From Bacteroidales bacterium (lineage in GTDB: Bacteria; Bacteroidota; Bacteroidia; Bacteroidales; UBA932): a stretch of 6,708 nucleotides of DNA. The stretch covers positions 1 through 6,708 of the forward strand of contig JAFZIX010000213.1 in the NCBI GenBank assembly GCA_017554135.1, in the 5' to 3' direction. Positions 6,593-6,708 of the stretch are shown piece after piece. The notes under the pieces were generated by a model. That model saw only the letters and a program-made list of their open reading frames with translations. It did not search any database and was not told the DNA's origin. A program made the position numbers and the translations under genes. Numbering within the stretch: the stretch's first letter is position 1; every line of letters begins with the position of its first letter.

Positions 6593-6708
6593 ATGAAAAA
6601 AGGTAGAAATAAAGGCGGGAGTGGTTCCCGCGGAGGCCGGAAAGGTTCCGGCAGGCAGAAGAAGTTTGTCCCGGTGTATGAGGGACGCGTGCAGATGACC
6701 CGCGAGGG
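6593..6708 (+). CDS. rnr: Probable ribonuclease R, N-terminal fragment (runs off right edge)
   Basis: An ATG at 6593 opens a frame that stays open to the edge (38 codons plus 2 nt). The first 24 residues are strongly basic and rich in Gly, Ser, Lys and Arg, typical of a disordered RNA-contacting tail. The next stretch, FVPVYEGRVQMTREG, resembles the opening strand of the OB/cold-shock domain at the front of RNase R/VacB exoribonucleases (pattern G.v.mtreG.gFv). No catalytic region is in the window, and the N-terminal helix-turn-helix seen in some RNase R proteins is absent from the visible part. Another OB-fold RNA-binding protein is possible. The start is supported by the -7 element just upstream and by the lack of another in-frame ATG before the conserved segment. 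Confidence 0.55.
   Translation, partial: MKKGRNKGGSGSRGGRKGSGRQKKFVPVYEGRVQMTRE

Overview
The window looks like chromosomal DNA from a member of the Bacteroidota, probably Bacteroidales. Three start regions carry an exact match to the Bacteroidota -7 promoter element TAnnTTTG (minus strand at 312-319 and 6415-6422, plus strand at 6578-6585). Start codons lack clear Shine-Dalgarno sequences and are preceded by A/T-rich leaders, and the flanking genes resemble Bacteroidota proteins. Coding DNA is moderately GC-rich, so a genus cannot be named from this window.

Layout: (1) 1-293, minus strand: the N-terminal 97 codons of an integral membrane protein that runs off the left edge. (2) 294-370: a short divergent promoter region with a dyad whose two arms overlap back-to-back -7-like elements. 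(3) 371-5216, plus strand: a tightly coupled two-gene operon. The first gene encodes a 1039-residue DUF4062-STAND (NACHT-like) protein with a degenerate Walker A and an intact-looking Walker B. The second starts 29 nt before the first one ends and encodes a 584-residue channel-like protein: two membrane helices around a DPGS pore loop, two RCK/TrkA-N-like Rossmann domains, and a C-terminal RyR-like domain. Its pore-to-RCK region resembles the plant CASTOR/POLLUX (DMI1) channels. (4) 5213-6394, minus strand: a secreted metallophosphatase with an N-terminal Fn3-like domain, overlapping the channel gene tail-to-tail by 4 nt. (5) 6395-6592: a divergent intergenic region with a long, near-perfect hairpin (19-bp core). 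(6) 6593 to the right edge, plus strand: the start of what is probably ribonuclease R.

The unusual part is the two-gene operon, possibly with the divergent membrane protein as a third member. An NLR-like multidomain protein (TIR/SLOG-like N-terminal domain, NTPase-like core, winged helix, long helical C-terminus) is translationally coupled to a ligand-gated-type channel. This is the architecture one would expect of a sensor-plus-membrane-effector module, for example in anti-phage defence or stress signalling. That role is inference: the domain calls come from reading motifs and no homology search could be run. The metallophosphatase and the RNase R-like gene look like ordinary chromosomal neighbours.
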